Positions 18,322-26,669 of a stretch of 64,000 bases of DNA are shown piece after piece. The position numbers and the translations under genes were made by a program. The first letter of the stretch is position 1; every line of letters starts with the position of its first letter. This DNA is from Psychrosphaera aestuarii (GTDB lineage Bacteria > Pseudomonadota > Gammaproteobacteria > Enterobacterales > Alteromonadaceae): NCBI RefSeq assembly GCF_017948405.1, contig NZ_CP072844.1:372001-436000 (forward strand), given 5' to 3'. The notes below the pieces were generated by a model. The model made no database searches. It was given only the letters and a program-made list of their open reading frames with translations, and had not been told where the DNA came from.

Positions 18322-18540
18322 GACTTAATCCATTTAAAATTTGTTAAGGTAGTTATAAAGTTAAACTAGCTTTGTGTAGTATATTAAAACACTACAAGCA
18401 GAATGTGAGCTTTCACAATTGTAAGAAAATGTGTGATATTTTTCCTACAAATAAGAAAAAACTAATAAATATCTATAACTTATTGACGCAATAGTAACCT
18501 GCTACCGAACCTTTAATCTATAAATAAAAATTGAATTTCA

Positions 18541-20502
18541 ATGTATAAACTTCGTCAATACCAACAAGAAGCCGTTGACGCAACCGTCAGCCACTTTCAG
18601 AAGACTAACGAACCGGCGGTTATCGTGCTCCCAACGGGTGCAGGTAAGAGCTTAGTTATAGCTGAGTTAGCCAGAATTGCCCGACGAAAAATATTGGTGT
18701 TAACTCACGTTAAAGAGTTAGTTGAACAAAATCATCAAAAGTTCCATGATTACGCCGAGCAAATGGACGTAAAAAGTGGTGTGTTTTCAGCTGGTTTGAG
18801 TCGTAAAGAAACAAAATATCAAGTTACATTTGCAAGTGTGCAATCAGTAGCACGAAACCTAGAAAAGTTTGCGCAAGAATATTCGTTGATCATTATTGAT
18901 GAATGTCATCGAGTAAGCCACTTTGAAGAAGAATTAAAAGTAACTTCAGACCAGGACTCGTTAACCCAAGAAAAGCTGAATCCCTACAAGGGAACAAATC
19001 CAAACAATGAAAAGCCTGTAAAGGCAAAAACAAGCAATCAGTACAGTCAAATTGTAAGCCAATTAAAATCACACAATTCCGAGCTTAAAATTTTAGGATT
19101 AACCGCCACTCCTTTTCGATTAGGGCTTGGTTGGATTTATCAATATCACTACCACGGTTTTGTGAGATCATCACAAGCAACACCATTTAAAAAATGTATT
19201 TACGAATTACCTTTGTCTTACATGATAAAAAACGGCTTTTTAACGCCACCAAAATTAATAGATGCAGCAGTAGAGCAATATGATTTTTCTGCGCTGCAAT
19301 CGAATAAGTTTGGCGAATTTGATGACGCCGAAGTCAATGAGTTATTGGGTAAATACCCTAGAGTGACAGAAGGCATCGTGGAGCAAATTCAATTGCTTAC
19401 ACAAGGTGATCTCCATAGTCGTGACAAAAATAATGAAAATGGACGAGCAGTTGAGAGAAAGGGCGTAATGATTTTTGCCGCCACAGTTAAGCACGCCAAA
19501 GAAATTGTCGGTTACCTTGAATCTAAAAATGAAAGTGTCGATGGTGTTTCAAAAGTCGCCTTGATCACTGCCAAAACAAAAAACGACGAACGGGCACAGC
19601 TGATTCGTGACTTTAAAACCCAGAAAATAAAGTACTTAGTTAACGTATCGGTATTAACAACAGGGTTTGATGCGCCTCATGTGGATCTAATTGCGATTCT
19701 TAGACCCACGCAGTCTGTGAGTTTGTATCAACAAATTGTAGGGCGCGGTTTGCGCTTATCTGAAGGAAAACAAGATTGTTTAGTGATTGACTACGCTGGA
19801 AATGGGATAAACATCTTTCACCCTGAAGTAGGCGAGAAAAAACCGGACTCAAGAAGTGAATTGGTTCAAGTGTTTTGTCCATCGTGCGGTTTTGCCAATA
19901 CGTTTTGGGGCATAACAGACAACGACGGAAAAGTGCTTGAGCACTATGGTAGAGCTTGCCAAGGCATTCTTGAAATGCCGGAAGAGAGCGACGAAGATCA
20001 AGAGGCTATGGCCTGTGACTACCGCTTCCGGTTTAAAGAATGTCCCACTTGTAATGCTCAAAATGATATTGCCGCCCGTGAATGCCACGATTGTAAAAAT
20101 CAGCTTGTCGATCCCGATGAAAAGCTAAAAGAAGCCTTAAAGCTCACTAACCGAATGGTTATTAGATGTAGTGGTATGACGTTTTCGGAACACAACGGGG
20201 CGCTAAAAATCGTTTACTATGATGAAGACGGTACAGAGCTAAAAGAGTTTTTTGATTTGAGTTCTGAAAAGCAACGTGCTGTTTTTAATTTGCAGTTTGG
20301 TAGACGATTTAGGAACTCTAGCGAACCGCGAAAGTTTTTGTCGCTGAATGAGGTCTTAAAAGAGTCACAGGGATTTATTATTCCAGACTTTGTTATTGCT
20401 AAAAAAGATCCAAAACGAAAATCGAAAACACATATTGTTTGGCAAGTTCAAGAAAAAATCTTTGATTATAAAGGTAAGTATCGAACCGCTAATGAACTTT
20501 AA
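18541..20502 (+). CDS. SSL2-type DEAD/DEAH helicase with zinc-ribbon tail
   Basis: The 653-residue superfamily 2 helicase has motif I PTGAGKS (about 32), Ia THVKELVEQN, motif II DECH (about 118), motif III GLTATPFR, and the C-terminal lobe with TTGFDAPHVD and QIVGRGLRLS. After the motor comes a Cys cluster (CPSCGF, CDYRFRFKECPTC, CHDCKNQ, about 445-525) that probably binds zinc. Relatives are annotated as restriction-like or SSL2 helicases in housekeeping contexts; the cellular role is unknown. About 45 extra residues follow motif II (Lys/Asn/Ser-rich). The ATG at 18541 starts the Q-like motif YKLRQYQQEAV at once. Confidence 0.9.
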   Translation: MYKLRQYQQEAVDATVSHFQKTNEPAVIVLPTGAGKSLVIAELARIARRKILVLTHVKELVEQNHQKFHDYAEQMDVKSGVFSAGLSRKETKYQVTFASVQSVARNLEKFAQEYSLIIIDECHRVSHFEEELKVTSDQDSLTQEKLNPYKGTNPNNEKPVKAKTSNQYSQIVSQLKSHNSELKILGLTATPFRLGLGWIYQYHYHGFVRSSQATPFKKCIYELPLSYMIKNGFLTPPKLIDAAVEQYDFSALQSNKFGEFDDAEVNELLGKYPRVTEGIVEQIQLLTQGDLHSRDKNNENGRAVERKGVMIFAATVKHAKEIVGYLESKNESVDGVSKVALITAKTKNDERAQLIRDFKTQKIKYLVNVSVLTTGFDAPHVDLIAILRPTQSVSLYQQIVGRGLRLSEGKQDCLVIDYAGNGINIFHPEVGEKKPDSRSELVQVFCPSCGFANTFWGITDNDGKVLEHYGRACQGILEMPEESDEDQEAMACDYRFRFKECPTCNAQNDIAARECHDCKNQLVDPDEKLKEALKLTNRMVIRCSGMTFSEHNGALKIVYYDEDGTELKEFFDLSSEKQRAVFNLQFGRRFRNSSEPRKFLSLNEVLKESQGFIIPDFVIAKKDPKRKSKTHIVWQVQEKIFDYKGKYRTANEL

Positions 20503-20506
20503 CTTC

Positions 20507-20524
20507 AATACCAATACCAATACC
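20507..20524 (+). repeat. Short tandem repeat (AATACC)3
   Basis: Three perfect copies of AATACC followed by AAC lie directly after the helicase stop codon. If the next gene began at the ATG at 20492 they would encode Asn-Thr repeats. Confidence 0.8.
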
Positions 20525-20581
20525 AACAAAAACTTTATTATCATTAAAGGGTGTTTAAAGAATGAACAAAGGGTTAGTAAA

Positions 20582-21094
20582 TTGAGTAGTTCGAACGTGA
20601 GGCTTTTAATTTCGGCGCTGGTGGCCTTTAGCTTTTATTTTGCGTGGGCGTATTGGGCTAATTTAAGTGACGCCATACCAATGAGTACCACCATTCAAGC
20701 TGCCTTTGTACAAGGTGCGTATAGCGGCTTAATGACACTATTATTTACTTGGTTGCTAGAACGTTCTGTATCTAAGTTTCACGGTCACTGTTTTTCACTA
20801 GCGTTTATGATGCCAATACTTTGTAAATTTCATTCTAAGTCGACGCAGAATCAAGCCATAAAAAAAGCCTTCATGCATGGGTTAAACCAATCAGCTCGAT
20901 ACTTTGAGGGAAGAAAACTTCCAGGCGCGTTACTCGCACCATTATTGCCATTATTAATTCAAAGTGGCTTAGTCACGCTGGTGAATGTCATAAACCAAAC
21001 ACCTAACCTTTGGTTAACGGTAGCGCCGAGTATTATATTTTCTGGTATTTATGGATACAGTTATACCGCTACTTTAATCCGAACTAAAAACTAA
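20582..21094 (+). CDS. Small integral membrane protein, family not recognised
   Basis: The 170-residue product has four hydrophobic segments (about 8-27, 42-62, 118-140, 147-166) joined by short basic loops, and no motif I recognise. It lies 80 bp after the helicase gene on the same strand and may be co-transcribed. The start is uncertain: TTG at 20582 has AAAGGG eight bases upstream and fits best; an in-frame ATG at 20492 would overlap the helicase end and add 30 residues including an Asn-Thr repeat; an even longer frame begins inside the helicase. Function unknown. Confidence 0.6.
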   Translation: MSSSNVRLLISALVAFSFYFAWAYWANLSDAIPMSTTIQAAFVQGAYSGLMTLLFTWLLERSVSKFHGHCFSLAFMMPILCKFHSKSTQNQAIKKAFMHGLNQSARYFEGRKLPGALLAPLLPLLIQSGLVTLVNVINQTPNLWLTVAPSIIFSGIYGYSYTATLIRTKN

Positions 21095-21097
21095 AAA

Positions 21098-21125
21098 TAA
21101 AAAAGGCCCTAAGTAATTAGAGCCT
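21098..21125 (-). terminator. Rho-independent terminator of ybiT
   Basis: AGGC-CTAA / TTAG-GCCT stem with one mismatch, followed on the minus strand by six T; lies 37 bp after the ybiT stop codon. Confidence 0.7.
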
Positions 21126-21161
21126 GTTTAGATAACCGTTTAGGTTTAATTAGCGATCAAC

Positions 21162-22757
21162 CTAGTGATCAACGCCTTTTGACTTCAAGTACTCATCGTA
21201 GCTACCGCGGAAATCGATGACCTTGTTGCCTTTGATTTCTAAAATACGGTTTGCCAGTGAAGAAACAAACTGACGGTCGTGAGAAACAAAGATTAACGTG
21301 CCTTCGTAGTTCTCAAGTGCCATGTTTAAAGACTCAATAGATTCCATATCCATGTGGTTAGTCGGCTCATCGAGCAATAACACGTTAGGTGTTGCCATCA
21401 TCATTTTACCAAACAACATACGGCCTTGTTCACCACCAGATAGTACCTTTACAGACTTTTTAATATCATCAGATGAAAACAACATTCGACCTAAGAAGCT
21501 ACGTATGCTTTGCTCATCGTCATTTGGACGACGCCATTGACTCATCCACTCAAACAAGTCCATGTCGGTTTCAAAATCTGCTGCGTGATCCTGCGCGTAA
21601 TAACCCATTTTCACGTTTTCAGACCATTTAACAAAACCTGAGTCAGGCTCTAAGTCACCTTGCAAGGTACGAAGTAGTGTTGTTTTACCTGCACCGTTTT
21701 CACCAATAATGGCAATGCGCTCACCAACATCAACCATAAGGTTAAAGTTCTCAAATAAAGGGCCTTCATCAAAACCCTTTGATAAACCTTCAATTTCAAC
21801 GGCTTGACGATAAAGCTTTTTCTCTTGTTCAAAACGAATGAATGGATTAACACGGCTAGACGCTTTCACTTCATCTAACTTAATCTTTTCCATTTGTTTT
21901 TGACGAGACGTAGCTTGACGCGCTTTTGAAGCATTAGCAGAGAAACGTGCAACAAATGATTTTAACTCATCAATTTGGGCTTTTTTCTTAGCGTTGTCAT
22001 TAATCATACGAGCGCGTGCTTGTGTAGCCGCTAACATGTATTCGTCATAGTTACCTGGGTAAACGCGAAGCTCACCGTAGTCTAAGTCAGCCATGTGAGT
22101 ACATACTGAATTTAAGAAGTGACGGTCATGCGAAATGATGATCATAGTTGAGTTACGTTGGTTAAGAATGTCTTCTAACCAGCGAATTGTATCGATGTCC
22201 AAGTTGTTGGTTGGTTCGTCGAGCAATAAAAAGTCTGGTTCTGAAAACAGTGCCTGAGCGAGTAAAACACGCAGTTTAAAGCCTGGCGCAACTTCGCTCA
22301 TTAATCCGTAATGCAACTCAGTGCCAATGCCAACACCGAGCAATAATTCACCTGCAGATGATTCAGCTTCGTAACCGCCCATTTCTGCAAATTGCGTTTC
22401 TAAGTCGGCTACTTTCATACCGTCTTCTTCAGACATTTCAGGTAACGAGTAAATACGGTCGCGTTCTTGTTTAACGTCCCATAACTCTTGGTGGCCCATA
22501 ATAACCGTGTCTAGCACTGAATATTCTTCAAAACCAAACTGGTCCTGGCGAAGTTTACCTAAACGCTCACCTTCACCGTAGCTTACATTACCGCTTGAAG
22601 GTGCTAATTCACCGCCAAGGATTTTCATAAACGTTGACTTACCACATCCATTTGCGCCAATTAAACCGTAGCGGTTACCGTTACCAAATTTAACCGAGAT
22701 ATTTTCGAATAATGGCTTCGCGCCAAATTGCATTGTGATGTTAGCAGTAGTGATCAC
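21162..22757 (-). CDS. ybiT: ABC-F family ATPase YbiT
   Basis: The 531-residue protein has two ABC ATPase domains with no membrane domain: Walker [10 protein letters not shown] (about 38) and GENGAGKTT (about 355), signature motifs and Walker [12 protein letters not shown] (about 185) and [11 protein letters not shown] (about 465), joined by the charged linker (about 235-300). The sequence follows E. coli YbiT almost residue for residue over long stretches (for example [10 protein letters not shown] and [12 protein letters not shown]), and the length is equal. ABC-F proteins act on ribosomes; YbiT is thought to modulate translation. Single gene with its own terminator. Confidence 0.95.
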   Translation of the reverse strand: MITTANITMQFGAKPLFENISVKFGNGNRYGLIGANGCGKSTFMKILGGELAPSSGNVSYGEGERLGKLRQDQFGFEEYSVLDTVIMGHQELWDVKQERDRIYSLPEMSEEDGMKVADLETQFAEMGGYEAESSAGELLLGVGIGTELHYGLMSEVAPGFKLRVLLAQALFSEPDFLLLDEPTNNLDIDTIRWLEDILNQRNSTMIIISHDRHFLNSVCTHMADLDYGELRVYPGNYDEYMLAATQARARMINDNAKKKAQIDELKSFVARFSANASKARQATSRQKQMEKIKLDEVKASSRVNPFIRFEQEKKLYRQAVEIEGLSKGFDEGPLFENFNLMVDVGERIAIIGENGAGKTTLLRTLQGDLEPDSGFVKWSENVKMGYYAQDHAADFETDMDLFEWMSQWRRPNDDEQSIRSFLGRMLFSSDDIKKSVKVLSGGEQGRMLFGKMMMATPNVLLLDEPTNHMDMESIESLNMALENYEGTLIFVSHDRQFVSSLANRILEIKGNKVIDFRGSYDEYLKSKGVDH

Positions 22758-23076
22758 GTTATTGAGTTCCTCTTGGGGTCGTGCTTAAGTAGCGCTTAAT
22801 AAACGCCGTAAAATAATTATTAATACAAGGCTATTACATTAGTATTAATTTAGGGGCGGGATTTAAACAAAATTTCGTCAATTTTTCCAGTCTAGTCTGG
22901 TATTTCGAAGAAAATAGTGGTCTTAAACAAAGTTAGTTTTGAAAGGGGTATAAAACGTTTACGACATATAATTTTACATAAATATTATTAAACTAATGGC
23001 GAACTTTTCACCAAGTCTTTAGTCTACAAGCTCATCAAATATTTCAAATTAAAATTAAATTAATTCAGGGACGTAT
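22758..23076. other. Intergenic region, divergent promoters expected
   Basis: This 319-bp AT-rich stretch lies between the divergent ybiT and lipoprotein genes. I see no ORF, no strong hairpin and no convincing repeat; it should hold the promoters of both genes. Confidence 0.6.
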
Positions 23077-23691
23077 ATGAAAACCAAAACTTTTCTTTTA
23101 ACTGGTGTCTTTATGTTTGCACTTGGCGGTTGTATGAGTATGCCTATCTCTACCATGTACAAAATGAGTCAACTTTCTCCAATTGATATGAAACCAGCGG
23201 AAGTTCGTATTGCCATTCGCACGAATGAAGCGGTTGATGTACAAACGGGTGCGGCCAAAATTCGAATGAAATATGAAACCACAGGTGACGAAACAAGTTC
23301 GCCAGTGTTGCGAGAGCATAAGGCATTAGTTGAGGCCGTAACAGATCTTAAAGCGGACTTTTCGCCGATTCTTCTAGAAGACATTGAGCCTCGAGAGCGT
23401 ATTACCATTCTTAAACTGTCAGAAAGCGATGCAGAAGCAATCGCAGAAACACTAGCGATTGCGAAATCAAATAAAGCGAACGGCATTAAAGGGACTGGCA
23501 ACTTTTCCATATCGATGAGTAGTAATTGTTTTGGTAATTTAGAGCAGTTTGAGGAATTAGAAGTCGACTTGTTTTTGCAGACGGATGCGCAAGAAGGCTA
23601 CTTTCTATTTTTAGAAGACATCGACATTATTGAAGAAGCTAAAGACAATAACGTCGACTTGAAAAAAACCAATAAATGTAACGCCGAGTAA
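23077..23691 (+). CDS. Hypothetical lipoprotein
   Basis: The 204-residue protein starts with a lipoprotein signal (lipobox LGGC, Cys19) after a ribosome-binding site CAGGGA seven bases upstream of the ATG. The mature part is a predicted alpha/beta domain with strands such as VRIAIRTNEAVD and RITILKLSES and a single later Cys pair (Cys150-region CFGN and the C-terminal KCNAE). I do not recognise the family. It converges on the Hpt gene; nothing links it firmly to the signalling genes. Confidence 0.75.
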   Translation: MKTKTFLLTGVFMFALGGCMSMPISTMYKMSQLSPIDMKPAEVRIAIRTNEAVDVQTGAAKIRMKYETTGDETSSPVLREHKALVEAVTDLKADFSPILLEDIEPRERITILKLSESDAEAIAETLAIAKSNKANGIKGTGNFSISMSSNCFGNLEQFEELEVDLFLQTDAQEGYFLFLEDIDIIEEAKDNNVDLKKTNKCNAE

Positions 23692-23718
23692 CTAACCGGC
23701 AGAATGAACAAATATCGC

Positions 23719-24354
23719 TTAATCTAATTCTATTAATGATTGATAAGCTTTTGAATATTCAAACTGCTTAATTAAATCAAGAACCTGATCGTATTTTCTA
23801 CAGTTCTTGTCATCTAAAATAGAGACCAATAAATTAAGGAAAGGCTGCGTAATCAACTCATGGTTATGTAGCTTTTCTCTTAAGGTGATTAACATGTCTG
23901 ATAAATCCCCATCGTTAGTTAACTCTAGGCCGTGCGACGGTGATGAGCCCTGATTTAGTTCTAATACCCGGTGGCAATCGTGAATGCTAGCTGTGACGCA
24001 GTCATAAAGTGGTTTGAAGTTTATACATTCAACATTCACTTTTTGGGTAAGTTGTAGGTCTAGCTCGGTGCTAATCTCATTTAATTGTTGCAGGCCTAAG
24101 GCGCCAGAAGATCCTTTTAGAGTATGGATTAGCGAGTGAAGCTCAGGTCCATTATTAAGCTTTATTGCTTGTTGAACTTCGTTATTAAAAGATTCGTATT
24201 GTTGCACAAACATTTCAATAATTAACAAGTAAGTTTCTGGCTGACCAAGTTCGTTAATACTGGCAAGGCTTGGTTGTAAAACATGTAACTGTTCTGGGTA
24301 CAGAATAGGGTGAGACATAACCGGCTCATTGGTATTTGAGAATGACGTATTCAT
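23719..24354 (-). CDS. Hpt (histidine phosphotransfer) domain protein
   Basis: The 211-residue protein has an Hpt domain in its first half with the phosphorylatable His77 in LIHTLKGSSGALG, the standard Hpt motif. The second half is helical and may be a degenerate second domain. Hpt proteins pass phosphate from the receiver domain of a hybrid kinase to a separate response regulator. It lies 48 bp after the REC-GGDEF gene on the same strand, and the hybrid kinase is encoded divergently just beyond, so it is very likely the middle link of that phosphorelay. ATG at 24354; the internal ATG at 24318 is an alternative. Confidence 0.88.
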   Translation of the reverse strand: MNTSFSNTNEPVMSHPILYPEQLHVLQPSLASINELGQPETYLLIIEMFVQQYESFNNEVQQAIKLNNGPELHSLIHTLKGSSGALGLQQLNEISTELDLQLTQKVNVECINFKPLYDCVTASIHDCHRVLELNQGSSPSHGLELTNDGDLSDMLITLREKLHNHELITQPFLNLLVSILDDKNCRKYDQVLDLIKQFEYSKAYQSLIELD

Positions 24355-24402
24355 GGGTGAAACCTAAAAGTTGAATTCGAGCTTAATTATAGCAGTGTTT
24401 GA

Positions 24403-25329
24403 TTAAATAACCGCTAACCAATCATGCGCTATTGCTTGGTTACGACCGCCTTCTTTAGCTTGATAAAGCATTTCATCAGCTTGGGCAATCAGCTCAACAA
24501 TATTATAAGATGCGCTTAGTGTATCTGTAACACCAATACTCATCGTGACGAATTCTGACACCGAAGAAAACTCATGCTGAAGCGCAGTTGTAGCGAGTTT
24601 GCTGCGAATTTTGTCTGCAAACAGCATGGCGCCACTTGCAGGGGTGTTGTATAAAACAATGGCAAATTCTTCACCGCCAACTCTAAAAGCAAAATCCGAC
24701 GGACGGCGACATTCACTTTTAATGCAATTGGCAACCTCACGGAGACATTTGTCGCCTTGCGGATGGCCGTAATGGTCGTTGTAAGCTTTAAAAAAGTCGA
24801 TATCCAAAGACAAAAGTGAGACTGGCACGCCTTCTCGTTCGCCACGCTTTAACTCTTGCTGCAATTGCTCGTCAAACGCACGGCGATTACCTAGTTCTGT
24901 TAGTGCATCAACATTTGCATAATGTGACAACAACTTGGTTTTACGTAATTGCTGTAGTTGGACATTAATTCTAGCGACTAGTACTTGTTGGTTTAAAGGC
25001 TTGTAGATGTAGTCGTTTGCGCCAACAGATAAACCTTCTGCTTCGCGTTCGTTTGAGTGATGACTTGTCATAAATACGATACTGAGATTGTCATTAAACT
25101 CGTGTTGAGAGCGAATTTCTCGGCAAATTTCAAAACCGTTACCATCAGGCAAATTAATATCTAGCAAGACTAAATCAATATCGTTATTGGCGAGGGTTTT
25201 TAATGTGTCGGAACGATTTTTGGCAATAAAAAGGTCATAGTTCATGCTTTGCAAGTGACTAATCACTGTTTGAATTTGAGTCGCGTCATCATCTACAACT
25301 AAAATTTTTGCGTTATTTGTTTTTATCAT
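24403..25329 (-). CDS. Response regulator with GGDEF domain (diguanylate cyclase)
   Basis: The 308-residue protein has a receiver domain (about 8-125; acidic pocket VVDDD, phospho-acceptor Asp57 in LVLLDINLP, Lys in YIYKPLN) and a C-terminal GGDEF domain (about 140-308) with intact active site GGEEF (218-222). RPSD (209-212) five residues before is the RxxD inhibitory site. It should make c-di-GMP from GTP when phosphorylated and be subject to product inhibition. The ATG at 25329 has GAAG upstream and starts the receiver fold; the longer frame to 25389 adds a stretch without family character. Co-transcribed with the Hpt gene and divergent from the binding protein and kinase genes. Confidence 0.92.
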   Translation of the reverse strand: MIKTNNAKILVVDDDATQIQTVISHLQSMNYDLFIAKNRSDTLKTLANNDIDLVLLDINLPDGNGFEICREIRSQHEFNDNLSIVFMTSHHSNEREAEGLSVGANDYIYKPLNQQVLVARINVQLQQLRKTKLLSHYANVDALTELGNRRAFDEQLQQELKRGEREGVPVSLLSLDIDFFKAYNDHYGHPQGDKCLREVANCIKSECRRPSDFAFRVGGEEFAIVLYNTPASGAMLFADKIRSKLATTALQHEFSSVSEFVTMSIGVTDTLSASYNIVELIAQADEMLYQAKEGGRNQAIAHDWLAVI

Positions 25330-25496
25330 TATCGCTTCATATCCCAATGCCGGTAGCCGTAGAATACGGAGACTTGATACGGTTTGCAATATGCAACAAC
25401 ACTATGAAAAGGTTAAATTATTTAAGTTTGATAGGAAACTGGATTACAAACGCGTTAAATCCTGATTATACTAAATAAAAAACCACTGAGTATGGC

Positions 25497-26669
25497 ATGA
25501 AAAAAATATTGCTTCTTTTGGCGGCATTTAGCTTTTTTATAAACGCTAAAGAGCCTTATATCATAGGTCTGGATGCGGATTTATCAGCGGTTGCAAAAGA
25601 TGGCGGTGAGGCAATACAGCGTGGCGCTCTAATAGCGATAGATGAAATTAACAAAAAAGGTGGCGTTTTAGGCCGCAAATTAAAGCTCGTAAGCAAAGAT
25701 CATCGTGGCAACCCTGCACGCGGTAAGCACAATATAAAATCATTTTCGAGCATGCCGAATGTGATCGCTTTACTTGGAGGCGTCCATACGCCAGTGGTTA
25801 TGCAAGAGTTACCTTTAATACATGAGCATAAAATTCCTTTTTTGGTACCTTGGGCTGCAGGTACGGCAATAGTTGATAATGACTTTGAGCCGAATTTTGT
25901 TTTTCGTTTATCGGTCCGTGATGCAGAAGCTGGCTCGGTATTAGTTAATGCGGCTAAACAAGATGGTCACGAAAAAGTTGCATTATTACTGGAACAAACC
26001 GCTTGGGGTCGATCTAATAGCATATCTATTGAGTCGCAAAGCGTCTTATCTAACATCAAAGTTACTCATACAGCTTGGTTTAATTGGCGTCAAAAGTCGA
26101 TGCAAAAGGAGTTGCAACGCATAAAGCAAAGCGGAGCAACTGCCATTATGCTGGTGGCAAATGCGCCAGAAGGGGCCACTATCATTCGAGAGTTAGCGTC
26201 TAATCCAGAGTTTAAAGAATTGGCTGTTTATTCTCATTGGGGCATCGCAAGTGGTCAATTTGTTCAAAGCGTCGGTGTCGAGTTATTGCAACAAATCGAC
26301 ATTTCAGTTTTACAAACCTATAGTTTTTTGCGACCTACAAATGAGACTTTAAACAAGCAAGTGTTATCTGCCTACATAAATCGATTTGATAGCGACGCAA
26401 CCGCAGAAAATATTCCTGGCGCAACTGGCTTAGCGCATGCATACGATCTAGTTTATTTATTGGCAAGAGCTATAGAGCTAGGTAAATCGGTAGATTCTGA
26501 TAGTATACGAAAAAACTTAGAAAAACTTAATAAGCACAATGGCTTAGTTAAGACATATGAGCCGCCGTTTACCGCTAGTCGTCATGATGCATTAATGGCG
26601 CAAGATTACTTTATGGCAAAATATAACGAATCAGGATTTTTAGTACCAAACGCCAATGCAAAGAAATAG
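25497..26669 (+). CDS. Periplasmic branched-chain amino-acid-type substrate-binding protein
   Basis: The 390-residue protein has a signal peptide (1-17) and the type I periplasmic binding fold of the LivJ family: GLDADLSAVAKDGGEAIQRG (ligand-site start), AIDEINKKGGVLGRKL, and KVALLLEQTAWGRSNSI in the second lobe. No ABC permease or ATPase gene is nearby. It overlaps the hybrid kinase gene by 14 bp, so it is most likely a sensory binding protein that presents its ligand to the kinase periplasmic domain. Ligand unknown; amino acids, amides, urea and aromatic acids are all bound by this family. Confidence 0.88.
   Translation: MKKILLLLAAFSFFINAKEPYIIGLDADLSAVAKDGGEAIQRGALIAIDEINKKGGVLGRKLKLVSKDHRGNPARGKHNIKSFSSMPNVIALLGGVHTPVVMQELPLIHEHKIPFLVPWAAGTAIVDNDFEPNFVFRLSVRDAEAGSVLVNAAKQDGHEKVALLLEQTAWGRSNSISIESQSVLSNIKVTHTAWFNWRQKSMQKELQRIKQSGATAIMLVANAPEGATIIRELASNPEFKELAVYSHWGIASGQFVQSVGVELLQQIDISVLQTYSFLRPTNETLNKQVLSAYINRFDSDATAENIPGATGLAHAYDLVYLLARAIELGKSVDSDSIRKNLEKLNKHNGLVKTYEPPFTASRHDALMAQDYFMAKYNESGFLVPNANAKK

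Noticed and set aside
18322..18540. Possible repressor operator between the efflux and helicase genes
   Set aside because: Only imperfect AT-rich symmetry and no local regulator gene; no support.
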